Source: Nonomuraea sp. (GTDB lineage: Bacteria; Actinomycetota; Actinomycetes; Streptosporangiales; Streptosporangiaceae). From it: 16,478 bases of DNA. The stretch covers positions 1 to 16,478 of the forward strand of contig JABFVJ010000361.1 in the NCBI GenBank assembly GCA_013362835.1, read 5' to 3'. Below are positions 6,701 to 14,148 of this stretch, one piece after another (positions within the stretch are counted from its first letter, which is position 1; every line of letters starts with the position of its first letter). Made by a program: the position numbers and the translations under genes. Under the pieces are notes generated by a model, which was not told the DNA's origin, ran no database searches, and worked only from the letters and a program-made list of their open reading frames with translations.

Positions 6701-8727
6701 GAGTCCCTCTCCACCCTGACCGCGCAGACCTTGAACTCCGGCATCTTGGAGATCGGGTCCAGCGCCGGGTTGGTGAGCCGGTTGGCGCCCTCCCAGTGGA
6801 AGGGCATGAACACGGTGTCGCGCCTGATGGCGTCGCTGATCCTGGCCACCGCCTTGCTCTCGCCCCTGCGGCTGCTGACCCGCACCACGTCGCCCGCGGC
6901 GATGTCGAGCTGTTCTGCGAGGTCGGGGTGCAGCTCCACGAACGGTTCAGGAGCGGCCTGGACGAGCGGGCCGATCCTGCGGGTCTGCGCGCCGCTCTGG
7001 TAGTGCGACAGGACCCGCCCGGTGCTGAGGTGGACGGGGTAGTCCTCGTCGGTCTCCTCGGCCGGCGGCCGGTGCTCGACCGGGACGAACCTGGCGCGGC
7101 CGTCCGGGTGGGCGAAGCGGTCCAGGAACGGGCGCGGCGTGCCGGGGTGGCCGACGTCCGGGCAGGGCCAGAAGACGCCCGTCTCGGCGGCGATGCGCTC
7201 GTACGTGATGCCCGAGTAGTCGGCGGGACCGCCCGCGCTGGCCCGGCGCAGCTCGTCGAAGACCACGGCGGGCTCGGTGTCGAACCGGTGCCCGAGCCGT
7301 CCGGCCAGACCGGCGATGACGTCGAGGTCGCTCCTGACGCCCTCGGGCGGCGCGACCGCCCGGCGGCGCAGCAGGACGCGGCCTTCGAGGTTCGTCATGG
7401 TGCCGTTCTCCTCGGCCCACTGGGTGACCGGGAAGACCACGTCGGCGAGCGCGGCCGTCTCCGACATCACGACGTCGGCCACGACCAGCAGGTCGAGCCC
7501 GGCGATCCGGCCCGCGACGTGCTCGGACGCGGGCGCCGAGATCACCGGGTTGGACCCGAACAGCAGCAGCGCCTTCGGCCCTTCCGGCGTGCCGAGCGCG
7601 TCCAGCAGCTCGTACGCCGACCGCCCCGCCCCCGGCAGGTCCTCGGCCCGTACGCCCCACACCTTCGCGACGTGCGCGCGGGCCGCCGGGTCGTCGATCT
7701 TGCGGTACCCGGGGAGCTGGTCGGCCTTCTGCCCGTGCTCCCTGCCGCCCTGGCCGTTGCCCTGACCGGTCACGCATCCGTAGCCGGAGCCGTGCCGGCC
7801 GGGCAGGCCGAGCGCGAGGGCCAGGTTGATGAACGCGGTGACCGTGTCGGTGCCCTTGGCGTGCTGCTCGGCCCCGCGCCCGGTCAGCACGTAGGCGTTC
7901 CCGGCGGCGGCGAGCGCGCGTACGGCCTGCCGCATCCGGTACACCGGCACCCCGGTGATCCGCTCGACCCGCTCGGGCCACCAGGAGGCCAGCGAGGTGC
8001 GTACCTCGTCGAACCCGGTGGTCCTGGCGGCCACGTAGCCGGCGTCGACGAGGTCGTCGGCGACGGCCAGGTGCAACATCCCGAGCGCGAGCGCCAGGTC
8101 GGTGCCGGGCGTGGGCTGCAGGTGCAGCCAGGCCAGCTTGGCCGTCGGGGTCCGGCGCGGGTCGATGACGATCAGCCGCGGCCCGGTCACGTGCCGGACG
8201 AACGGCGGCATGGTCTCGGCCACGTTCCCGCCGGCCAGCAGCACGACGTCGGCCTCGTCCAGGTCGGTGATCGGGAACGGCATGCCCCGGTCCATGCCGA
8301 ACGCCCTGATGGAGGCGGCGGCGGCCGACGACATGCAGAACCGGCCGTTGTAGTCGATCTGGCTGGTGCCGAGCGCGACCCGGGCGAACTTCCCGAGCTG
8401 GTACGCCTTCTCGTTGGTCAGCCCACCCCCGCCGAACACGGCCACGGCGTCGGGGCCGTGCTCGGCGCGGATGGCGGACAGCCGGTCGGCGACGTGGTCG
8501 AGCGCGACCTCCCACGTCACCGGCTCCCCGTGCAGCAGCGGCGTGGTCAGGCGCTCCCCGTTGGTGAGCAGCTCACCCGCCGTCCATCCCTTCTGGCACA
8601 ACGCCCCGGGGGCGTTGGCCGGGATGTCGGTCCTCGGGCTGATCGCCAGCCCGGGGCCGATCTCCATGCCGCACTGCAGCGCGCAGTACGGGCAGTGTGT
8701 CTTGGTCGGTGTCTTGGTCACCGTCAT
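6697..8727 (-). CDS. nasA: Assimilatory nitrate reductase catalytic subunit (molybdopterin oxidoreductase)
   Basis: The 676-residue molybdo-bis-MGD enzyme is assigned to reduction of nitrate to nitrite in the cytoplasm. An N-terminal [4Fe-4S] site is formed by C12, C15, C19 and C44 (HCPYCALQC and ALCQKGW), and C131 in NGRFCMSS is the likely molybdenum ligand. The molybdopterin domain includes VIDPRRTPTAKLAWLHLQ and GSNPVISAP. The C-terminal MoCo-dinucleotide domain contains STGRVLSHYQSGAQTRR and MPFHWEG, and ends PEFKVCAVRV. There is no signal peptide, so it is cytoplasmic and not Nap-like. The enterobacterial NasA C-terminal [2Fe-2S] extension is absent; the equivalent domain is on the next gene. 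The ATG at 8727 overlaps the narK stop by four bases with no clear Shine-Dalgarno sequence, implying coupling. A formate-dehydrogenase-like role is possible from domains alone, but NarK and NirBD make nitrate reductase far likelier. Confidence 0.93.
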   Translation of the reverse strand: MTVTKTPTKTHCPYCALQCGMEIGPGLAISPRTDIPANAPGALCQKGWTAGELLTNGERLTTPLLHGEPVTWEVALDHVADRLSAIRAEHGPDAVAVFGGGGLTNEKAYQLGKFARVALGTSQIDYNGRFCMSSAAAASIRAFGMDRGMPFPITDLDEADVVLLAGGNVAETMPPFVRHVTGPRLIVIDPRRTPTAKLAWLHLQPTPGTDLALALGMLHLAVADDLVDAGYVAARTTGFDEVRTSLASWWPERVERITGVPVYRMRQAVRALAAAGNAYVLTGRGAEQHAKGTDTVTAFINLALALGLPGRHGSGYGCVTGQGNGQGGREHGQKADQLPGYRKIDDPAARAHVAKVWGVRAEDLPGAGRSAYELLDALGTPEGPKALLLFGSNPVISAPASEHVAGRIAGLDLLVVADVVMSETAALADVVFPVTQWAEENGTMTNLEGRVLLRRRAVAPPEGVRSDLDVIAGLAGRLGHRFDTEPAVVFDELRRASAGGPADYSGITYERIAAETGVFWPCPDVGHPGTPRPFLDRFAHPDGRARFVPVEHRPPAEETDEDYPVHLSTGRVLSHYQSGAQTRRIGPLVQAAPEPFVELHPDLAEQLDIAAGDVVRVSSRRGESKAVARISDAIRRDTVFMPFHWEGANRLTNPALDPISKMPEFKVCAVRVERDS

Positions 8728-10034
8728 ACCCGGGCGTGCGCGAGGCTGGCGACGACCTTGACGCCGACGGTGCGGGTGTAGCACCACCACGTCAGCGCCA
8801 GGCAGGTGGCGTAGAAGATCGCGAAGGCCAGGAAGGCGGGGGCCGGGGTGCCGGCGGCGGCGAACGCCATGCCGAACGCCCGGTTGATGAGGAACCCGCC
8901 GAGCGCGCCGACCGCCGAGATGATGCCGATCGCGGCCGAGGCCTGGCGCTTGCCGTACAGCAGGGCCTCCTCGCCCTCGCCGCGCTCGGCGACCGCCTTG
9001 GCCTGGAAGATGGCCGGGATCATCCGGTACGTCGAGCCGTTGCCGATGCCCGCCGTGAGGAACAGCAGCTGGAAGGCCCCGAAGAACAGCCAGAAGTTGC
9101 CCGAGGCGCTGCCGTACCAGACCAGCAGCACGCCGCCGCCCATGGCCGCGAAGTTCCACAACGTCACCGGGGCGCCGCCGAGCCGGTCGGCCAGCCAGCC
9201 GCCCACCGGCCTGATCAGCGACCCGACCAGCGGCCCGGCGAAGGCCACCGCCGCGTACGGCGCGTCGGGGAACAGGCTCTTGCTGAGCAGCGGGAACGCC
9301 GTCGAGTAGCCGATGAACGAGCCGAACGTGCCGATGTACAGGAACGACATGATCCACGTCTGCGCCTTGCCGGCCACCGCGAACTGCTCGCGCGGGTCGG
9401 CCTTGGCGCTGGTCAGGTTGTCCATGAAGAAGAAGGCGCAGGCCCCGGCCACGACCACGAACGGGATCCAGAACCACCCGGCGGCGGCCAGCCCCAGCGA
9501 CCCGATCACCAGCGGCATGACGAGCTGCACCGAGCTGACGCCGACGTTGCCGCCGGCCGCGTTCAGCCCGAGCGCGAGGCCCTGCTTGGCGCGCGGGTAG
9601 AAGTAGGTGATGTTGGCCATGCTGGAGGCGAAGTTCCCGCCGCCCACCCCCGCCAGCGCCGCGATCACCAGGAACAGCCAGTAGGGCGTGCCGGGATCGT
9701 TCACCGCCACCCCGAGCAGCACGGCCGGGATGAGCAGCAGCCCCGCGCTGACCACGGTGAAGTTGCGCCCGCCGAACCTCGCGGGCCCGAACGTGTACGG
9801 CACCCGCAGCACCGACCCGATCAGGTTGGGCAGCGCGACGAGCCAGAAGAGCTGGTCGGTGGTGAACTCGTAGGCCCCCATCTTGGTGGCCACGATGCTC
9901 CACAACGTCCAGACGGTGAACCCGAGATGTTCGGCCACGATGGAGAAGATCAGGTTGCGTCGTGCGACGTTCTTGCCTGTCCGCTCCCAGAAGGCCGGGT
10001 CATCGGGGTGCCACTCGGCGATCCAGCGCGCCAT
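8724..10034 (-). CDS. narK: NarK-type nitrate/nitrite transporter (MFS, NNP family)
   Basis: A 436-residue polytopic membrane protein with about 12 hydrophobic segments. The two nitrate-signature regions are clear: ALAGVGGGNFASSMANI (126-142), and GIGNGSTYRMIP (329-340). The substrate-binding arginines of the NNP family match R78 (SVLRVPYTF) and R275 (SLIRPVGGW). NAAGGNVGVSSVQ (158-170) is also characteristic. It would import nitrate, and possibly export nitrite, for the reductases downstream. The start is ATG 10034, with AGGAG six bases upstream. The GTG one codon earlier would sit too close to that site. It is the first gene of the minus-strand operon, so control should act in the region 10035-10247, where GlnR-like half-sites are seen. 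A signature for import versus antiport could not be decided. Confidence 0.95.
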   Translation of the reverse strand: MARWIAEWHPDDPAFWERTGKNVARRNLIFSIVAEHLGFTVWTLWSIVATKMGAYEFTTDQLFWLVALPNLIGSVLRVPYTFGPARFGGRNFTVVSAGLLLIPAVLLGVAVNDPGTPYWLFLVIAALAGVGGGNFASSMANITYFYPRAKQGLALGLNAAGGNVGVSSVQLVMPLVIGSLGLAAAGWFWIPFVVVAGACAFFFMDNLTSAKADPREQFAVAGKAQTWIMSFLYIGTFGSFIGYSTAFPLLSKSLFPDAPYAAVAFAGPLVGSLIRPVGGWLADRLGGAPVTLWNFAAMGGGVLLVWYGSASGNFWLFFGAFQLLFLTAGIGNGSTYRMIPAIFQAKAVAERGEGEEALLYGKRQASAAIGIISAVGALGGFLINRAFGMAFAAAGTPAPAFLAFAIFYATCLALTWWCYTRTVGVKVVASLAHARV

Positions 10035-10116
10035 CACTCTCTCCTACGCTCGGCGTCGGGATCACCAAGGTAGGAAAGCCGCGTTACGCGATCTGACAGT
10101 CGGCGACCGTGCGCCG

Positions 10117-10141
10117 GTTACATGTGATTCACCGTTGTAAC
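10117..10141 (-). promoter_or_regulatory. Candidate GlnR box upstream of the nitrate assimilation operon
   Basis: On the minus strand the bases read GTTAC-AACGGT-GAATC. This fits the actinobacterial GlnR half-site pattern gTnAC-n6-GaAAC with one mismatch (10137-10141 and 10126-10130), followed four bases on by a GTAAC (10121-10117). It lies about 85-105 bases upstream of the narK start, in a plausible activator position. GlnR is known to activate nitrate and nitrite assimilation genes in Streptomyces and other actinomycetes. The match was made by eye, and the n4 spacing to the last element is not canonical. Confidence 0.5.
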
Positions 10142-10165
10142 AAGGCGCGCACAAGGGTCACGGAC

Positions 10166-10203
10166 GAAACATGCCGGTAATGATCGGAGATTCCCCAGGT
10201 TAC
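10166..10203 (+). promoter_or_regulatory. Second GlnR-like array with 11-bp periodicity
   Basis: The plus strand shows GAAAC-n6-GTAAT-n6-AGATT-n6-GTTAC, i.e. four five-base elements at exact 11-base spacing. Three of the four resemble the alternating GaAAC and gTnAC elements of GlnR operators; the third is a poor match. It lies between narK and the plus-strand membrane-protein gene and could act on either. The periodicity is visible, but the factor is inferred. Confidence 0.3.
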
Positions 10204-10247
10204 GCGGTCGTCGCGAGGGTAACAGCACTCACAGCAAGGGGGGAATA

Positions 10248-10538
10248 ATGATCAAAAAGCTGCACCAGATGGGCATCAAGTCGGGTCACATGTACGCCGC
10301 CGGGCTGGCGTCCATCGGCCTGGCCTTCAGTTCCTGGCTGATCTCGAAGAACGCCGAGTCGGCCGGTCTCAGCCGGGCCGACCGGTGGGGGATCTTCGTC
10401 GGTGAGTGGGCGCCCACGTTCTTCGCGATGGGCGTCGCGCTGCGCATCGAGGAGACCCACAGGGACCTCGACGAGCGGGGCACCGAGATGTTCGACACCA
10501 CGCAGGGCCAGCGGTCCAGGTCGCACGCGGGAGTTTGA
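10248..10538 (+). CDS. Small conserved two-helix membrane protein of unknown function
   Basis: A 96-residue protein of a type common in actinomycete genomes but with no known role. Two hydrophobic segments are visible: about residues 16-33 (AAGLASIGLAFSSWLIS) and 47-66 (WGIFVGEWAPTFFAMGVAL). They are separated by a short charged loop, NAESAGLSRADR. The N-terminus is basic (IKKLHQMGIKSGH) and the C-terminal tail is hydrophilic. The ATG at 10248 follows a purine-rich AAGGGGGGAATA ribosome-binding region. It is divergent from narK across 213 bases and converges on the acetyltransferase gene. Whether it belongs functionally with nitrate assimilation is unknown; no motif suggests it. Confidence 0.75.
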   Translation: MIKKLHQMGIKSGHMYAAGLASIGLAFSSWLISKNAESAGLSRADRWGIFVGEWAPTFFAMGVALRIEETHRDLDERGTEMFDTTQGQRSRSHAGV

Positions 10539-10548
10539 TCCACGGGGG

Positions 10549-10583
10549 TCGCGCAGGTCACGCCGGGGGGCGGACCTGCGCGG
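10549..10583. terminator. Hairpin between convergent genes, likely bidirectional terminator
   Basis: A perfect 10-bp inverted repeat, CGCGCAGGTC (10550-10559) and GACCTGCGCG (10573-10582), flanks a 13-base GC-rich loop and can extend by a wobble pair. It lies in the 54-base gap between the membrane-protein stop (10538) and the acetyltransferase stop (10593), where both transcripts end. There is no T-tract, as is common for actinobacterial terminators. Confidence 0.7.
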
Positions 10584-10592
10584 CAACCTCTG

Positions 10593-11060
10593 TCAGCGCG
10601 ACAGCCGCTCCAGCGGCTCGTCGGTCAGCCGGTACTTCAGCCACTCGTCCTGGCGCACGGCGCCGAGCTTGTCGTAGAAGGCGATGCTGGGCTCGTTCCA
10701 GTCGAGCACCGCCCACTCCAGGCGCTGGTAGCCGCGCTCGGCGCAGATCCTCGCCAGCTCCGCCATCAGCGCGCGGCCGTGGCCGCCGCCGCGGCACTCG
10801 GGGCGTACGTAGAGGTCCTCCATGTAGATGCCGTGCACGCCGCGCCAGGTGGAGTAGGTGAGGAACCACAGCGTGAAGCCGACGGCCTCGCCGTCCTGCT
10901 CGGCCATGTGCACGAACGCGGCCGGACGCTCGCCGAACAGCGAGTCACGCAGCATCTCCTCGGTGACCCGCACCTCGTGCTCGGCCTTCTCGTACGAGGC
11001 GAGCTCACGGATCATGGTCACGATGGCGGGGACGTCGTCAGGGGTGGCGGGGCGAATCAT
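10593..11060 (-). CDS. GNAT N-acetyltransferase, spermidine/diamine (SSAT)-like
   Basis: A 155-residue GNAT-fold acetyltransferase that moves an acetyl group from acetyl-CoA to an amine. The N-terminus IRPATPDDVPAI and the LASYEKAEHEVRVTEE segment look strikingly like the spermidine/spermine N1-acetyltransferase and thialysine acetyltransferase group. The acetyl-CoA pyrophosphate loop is RPECRGGGHGRAL, and the C-terminal helix holds DWNEPSIAFYDKLGA, matching the NEPS-FY motif of SSAT. An amine such as a diamine or thialysine is therefore a reasonable substrate class, but this is inference. The start is the ATG at 11060; a GTG two codons earlier (11066) is possible. No Shine-Dalgarno sequence precedes either, and a TAACCT hexamer ends six bases upstream, so the transcript may be leaderless. 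The gene is divergent from the TPR gene and stands alone. Confidence 0.85.
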   Translation of the reverse strand: MIRPATPDDVPAIVTMIRELASYEKAEHEVRVTEEMLRDSLFGERPAAFVHMAEQDGEAVGFTLWFLTYSTWRGVHGIYMEDLYVRPECRGGGHGRALMAELARICAERGYQRLEWAVLDWNEPSIAFYDKLGAVRQDEWLKYRLTDEPLERLSR

Positions 11061-11072
11061 GCGCACAGGTTA
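11061..11072 (-). promoter_or_regulatory. Possible -10 element giving a leaderless acetyltransferase mRNA
   Basis: On the minus strand TAACCT (11072-11067) fits the TAnnnT -10 pattern and ends six bases before the ATG at 11060. Transcription would therefore start at or near the start codon. No good -35 is visible, and the lack of a ribosome-binding site agrees with leaderless translation. Confidence 0.35.
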
Positions 11073-11163
11073 GCCGGATACTTGAACCACCCACGCCTCT
11101 CATACGTCGTACCAGCAGAACGGTATTCGGGGGACCGTCTGAAGGCTCAGCCCAGATGACCGA

Positions 11164-13101
11164 ATGGGGACGGAAACCGTGGGCGTCGCACAGGAGCTGG
11201 GGGTTCGCCTGCCCTCGTATCCGGATATCAGGCTCGCGCTCGTGCTCGGTGAGCGCGCTTTGTACGTGAACGGGGACCTGCAGACCGCCAGGCGCTGGTT
11301 CGACTCCGCCTACCGGCGGGCGCAGGAGTGCGGCGACGTGCCCGCGCTCGCCCGCGCGGCGGTGGGGCTCGGCGGCGTGTGGGTGAGCGAGCACCGCACG
11401 AGCGCGGAGTCGGAGATGGTCCGCGCCCGGCAGCGGCACGCCCTGTCGCTGATCAATCCGCACGCCCCGGCCGCGCTGCGGCTGCGTATCAGGATGTGCG
11501 GCGAGGACGACTACCGCGCCGGCACGTACGAGGCCGTCCTGCGCCTCGTCGACCTGGCGAGGAGCTCGGGCGAGGCGACGGCGCTGGCCGAGGCGCTGAG
11601 CCTGGCCCACCACTGCCTGCTGGGCCCCGAGCACGGGCCGGCCCGGCTGGAACTGGCCGGGGAGCTGATCGGCCAGGCGCCGGTCACCGGGCGCAGGGGC
11701 GACCTGCTGATGGGCCTGCTGTGGCGCACGGTCGACCTCTACCTGGCCGCCGACCCGCACGCCGACCGCTGCCTGGAGGAGCTGCAGGGCCACCTGGCCG
11801 AGCACGACCACCTCGCGGTCGGGTTCGTGGCCGACGTGATCAGGGTGATGCTGACGATCAGGGCGGGCCTGTTCGACCAGGCGGAGAAGATGGCCGCCGA
11901 CTGCTTCGAACGCGGCGTCAAGGCCGGCGACATGGACGCGACCGGCTGGTACGGCGGGCAGATCGCCGCCATCCGCTGGTACCAGGGCCGGCTGCCCGAG
12001 CTGCTGCCGGTCGTCGCCGACCTGGTCAGCTCGCCCACGCTCAGCCCGATCGACAACTCCTACCTGGCCGGCACGGCGCTGGCCGCGGCCGTCACGGGCG
12101 ACCACCGCCTGGCCGCCGGGCACCTGGCCAGGCTGCGCGGCCGCCACCTCGCCGACCTGCCGCGGTCGAGCACGTGGTTGTTCTCGATGTACTGCGTCGT
12201 CGAGACCGCCCACCTGCTCCAGGACGCCGACACGGCGGCCGAGGCGTACGCGCTGCTGCGGCCGTTCGCGGCGCTGCCGGTGCTCGCCAGCCTGGGCGTG
12301 GTCTGCTTCGGCTCGACGCACCACAGCCTGGGCATGGCCGCGCTCACCACCGGAGACGTCGGCCGTGCCGTCGAGCACCTGGGCGCGGCCGTACGCGCGA
12401 ACCTGGCGCTCGGCCACTGGCCCGCGACCACGTTGTCACGCTGGCGGCTCGGGCAGGCGCTCGCGCTGCGCGACGGCCCGCACGACGAGGCGGCGCGCGC
12501 CGCGCGGAGCACGGCCGCGCAGGAGGCCAGGGACCTCGGCATGGCGCTGCCCGTCGTCGTGGGCAGGGCCGTCGCCGTCCCGGAGACCTGCCGGTTCCGC
12601 AGGCACGGACGGCACTGGCAGGTCGAGCTCGGCGGACGGCTCGCGCTGGTCGAGATCGGAAGAGCGTCGGGATACCTGGCCACCCTGGTCGCCAACCCGG
12701 GCAGGGAGATCCTGGCCGCCGACCTGGCCGGGGGCACGGCGGCGCGGGACAGCGAGGCCGCCTCGCCGCAGCCGATGCTCGACGACCAGGCCAGAGAGAC
12801 CTACCGGCAGCGGCTCGCCCACCTCCAGGCCGAGATCGACGAGCTGGAGTCGATGAACGACCTCGAACGGGCCGCCGCGCTGCGGCTGGAGCGCGAGTGG
12901 CTGGTGGCCGAGCTGTCGGCGGCGACCGGGATCGGCGGCCGGGCCAGGCCGTTCACCGGCACGGACGAACGCGCCAGGATCGCGGTCGGCAAGGCCATCA
13001 GGCGCGCGATCTCCCGCGTCTCGGCCACCGACCGGGCGATGGGCGAGGAGCTGCGGGCGGGGGTGCACACGGGGGTCCGCTGCTGCTACCGCCCCCGCTG
13101 A
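11164..13101 (+). CDS. TPR-type helical repeat protein resembling the C-terminal part of large actinobacterial ATPase regulators
   Basis: A 645-residue, nearly all-helical protein with TPR-like repeats from the N-terminus to about residue 450 (for example ALYVNGDLQTARRWFDSAYR and AALTTGDVGRAVEHLGAAVR). A small domain about 475-525 includes FRRHGRHWQVELGGR and YLATLVANPGREI. There is a coiled-coil-like stretch about 542-595, and a C-terminal element ARIAVGKAIRRAISRV...TGVRCCYRP. The order matches the C-terminal half of large AAA/LuxR- or BTAD-type actinobacterial regulators, but the ATPase and catalytic parts are absent and there is no room upstream for them. It may be a stand-alone scaffold or regulator, or a truncated descendant. 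The ATG at 11164 lacks a Shine-Dalgarno sequence. The GTG at 11179, preceded by GGGGACGGAAACC, is an alternative. Codons 498-502 overlap an adapter-like sequence. Function is not known. Confidence 0.7.
   Translation: MGTETVGVAQELGVRLPSYPDIRLALVLGERALYVNGDLQTARRWFDSAYRRAQECGDVPALARAAVGLGGVWVSEHRTSAESEMVRARQRHALSLINPHAPAALRLRIRMCGEDDYRAGTYEAVLRLVDLARSSGEATALAEALSLAHHCLLGPEHGPARLELAGELIGQAPVTGRRGDLLMGLLWRTVDLYLAADPHADRCLEELQGHLAEHDHLAVGFVADVIRVMLTIRAGLFDQAEKMAADCFERGVKAGDMDATGWYGGQIAAIRWYQGRLPELLPVVADLVSSPTLSPIDNSYLAGTALAAAVTGDHRLAAGHLARLRGRHLADLPRSSTWLFSMYCVVETAHLLQDADTAAEAYALLRPFAALPVLASLGVVCFGSTHHSLGMAALTTGDVGRAVEHLGAAVRANLALGHWPATTLSRWRLGQALALRDGPHDEAARAARSTAAQEARDLGMALPVVVGRAVAVPETCRFRRHGRHWQVELGGRLALVEIGRASGYLATLVANPGREILAADLAGGTAARDSEAASPQPMLDDQARETYRQRLAHLQAEIDELESMNDLERAAALRLEREWLVAELSAATGIGGRARPFTGTDERARIAVGKAIRRAISRVSATDRAMGEELRAGVHTGVRCCYRPR
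12653..12669 (+). other. 17-base exact match to Illumina TruSeq adapter inside a CDS
   Basis: AGATCGGAAGAGCGTCG is identical to the first 17 bases of the Illumina universal/read-2 adapter, then diverges (GGATAC against TGTAGG). It includes a rare AGA codon and lies where family members usually carry a DSKGLRYL-like motif. It may be coincidence or residual sequencing adapter. Confidence 0.5.
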
Positions 13102-13119
13102 GCTGGGACACTGGTCACC

Positions 13120-14097
13120 ATGGAACACCGCACACTCGGACGAACGGGACGCCAGGTCGGCGTCGTGGGCCTCGGCGCCTGGCAGCTCGGCGCGGACTGG
13201 GGCGAGGTGAGCGAGGACGAGGCGCTCGCCACCCTGGAGGCGGCGGCCGACGCCGGCGTCACCTTCGTCGACACCGCCGACGTCTACGGCGACGGCCGCA
13301 GCGAGCAGATCGTCGGCCGCTTCGCCAAGGGCCGCCCCGGGCTCACCGTGGCCACCAAGATGGGCCGCCGGGTGGCGCAGGTCCCGGCCAACTACGTGAT
13401 GGACAACTTCCGCGCCTGGAACGAGCGCTCCCGGCGCAACCTCGGCGTCGACACCCTCGACCTGGTCCAGCTCCACTGCCCGCCCACGCCCGTCTACTCC
13501 TCCGACGCCGTCTTCGACGCCCTCGACACGCTGGTCGACGAGCGGAAGATCGCCGCGTACGGCGTCAGCGTCGAGACGTGCGAGGAGGCGCTGACCGCCA
13601 TCGCCAGGCCGGGCGTGGCCACCGTGCAGATCATCCTCAACGCGTTCCGGCTCAAGCCGCTGGAGCGGGTGCTGCCCGCCGCCCGCGAGGCCGGGGTGGG
13701 CGTCATCGCCCGTGTCCCGCTGGCCAGCGGCCTGCTCTCCGGACGTTACGACGAGCACACCGTGTTCGCCCCCGACGACCACCGCACCTTCAACCGCCAC
13801 GGGGAGTCGTTCGACGTCGGCGAGACGTTCTCGGGCGTCGACTTCGCCACCGGTCTGGAGGCGGTCCGCCGCCTGGCCGGGTTCGTGCCGGAGGGCGCGA
13901 CGATGGCCCAGTTCGCGCTGCGGTGGATCCTGGACCAGCCGGGCGTCTCGGTCGTCATCCCGGGCGCGCGCAACCCCGGCCAGGCGCGGTCCAACGCCGC
14001 CGCCGCGGCCCTGTCCCCGCTGCCCGCCGAGACCCTGGAGGCCGTACGGTCGGTCTACGACGAGCTGATCCGGCCCCAGGTCCACGATCGTTGGTGA
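13120..14097 (+). CDS. Aldo/keto reductase
   Basis: A 325-residue NAD(P)H-dependent oxidoreductase with a TIM-barrel fold, acting on an aldehyde or ketone in the cytoplasm. The AKR catalytic tetrad is intact: D51, Y56 (FVDTADVYGDG), K80 (VATKMG) and H119 (LVQLHCPP). The LGRTGRQVGVVGLGAWQLG N-terminus and the C-terminal cofactor-binding stretch VSVVIPGARNPGQARSNAAA are typical. Length matches the family (310-340). The start ATG at 13120 is the first residue of the conserved N-terminal strand. It lies 18 bases after the TPR gene stop, with only a weak GGGACA upstream, so co-transcription with the TPR gene is likely. The substrate cannot be read from the sequence. Confidence 0.92.
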   Translation: MEHRTLGRTGRQVGVVGLGAWQLGADWGEVSEDEALATLEAAADAGVTFVDTADVYGDGRSEQIVGRFAKGRPGLTVATKMGRRVAQVPANYVMDNFRAWNERSRRNLGVDTLDLVQLHCPPTPVYSSDAVFDALDTLVDERKIAAYGVSVETCEEALTAIARPGVATVQIILNAFRLKPLERVLPAAREAGVGVIARVPLASGLLSGRYDEHTVFAPDDHRTFNRHGESFDVGETFSGVDFATGLEAVRRLAGFVPEGATMAQFALRWILDQPGVSVVIPGARNPGQARSNAAAAALSPLPAETLEAVRSVYDELIRPQVHDRW

Positions 14098-14102
14098 ACC
14101 CG

Positions 14103-14132
14103 TTGACGGTCCGCCTCCACCACGCTTATGTT
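14103..14132 (+). promoter_or_regulatory. Sigma-70-like promoter of the small secreted protein gene
   Basis: A -35 TTGACG (14103-14108) and a -10 TATGTT (14127-14132) are separated by 18 bases, just after the aldo/keto reductase stop. The predicted start near 14139 leaves a leader of about 48 bases before the ATG at 14187, which has AGGAG (14176-14180) six bases upstream. Confidence 0.6.
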
Positions 14133-14148
14133 TAGGAAACTTTACTAA
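14132..14148. promoter_or_regulatory. Imperfect inverted repeat overlapping the promoter, candidate operator
   Basis: TTAGGAAA-C-TTTACTAA is a 17-base AT-rich palindrome with one mismatched pair, in otherwise very GC-rich DNA. It starts at the last base of the -10 element and covers the predicted transcription start, a classic repressor position. Similar AGGAAACTTT palindromes precede secreted-enzyme genes in related actinomycetes, by recollection only. The protein that binds is not identified. Confidence 0.55.

Noticed and set aside
10035..10037. GTG at 10037 as the narK start
   Set aside because: It leaves only three bases to the AGGAG site, whereas the ATG at 10034 gives a normal six.
11156..11158. 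ATG at 11156 as the start of the TPR gene
   Set aside because: It is eight bases upstream of the TPR-gene ATG and out of frame with it.
11328..14135. 935-codon plus-strand frame across the TPR and aldo/keto reductase genes
   Set aside because: It is an Arg/Gly/Pro-rich frame-shifted reading of two well-supported genes, with no domain or ribosome-binding site.
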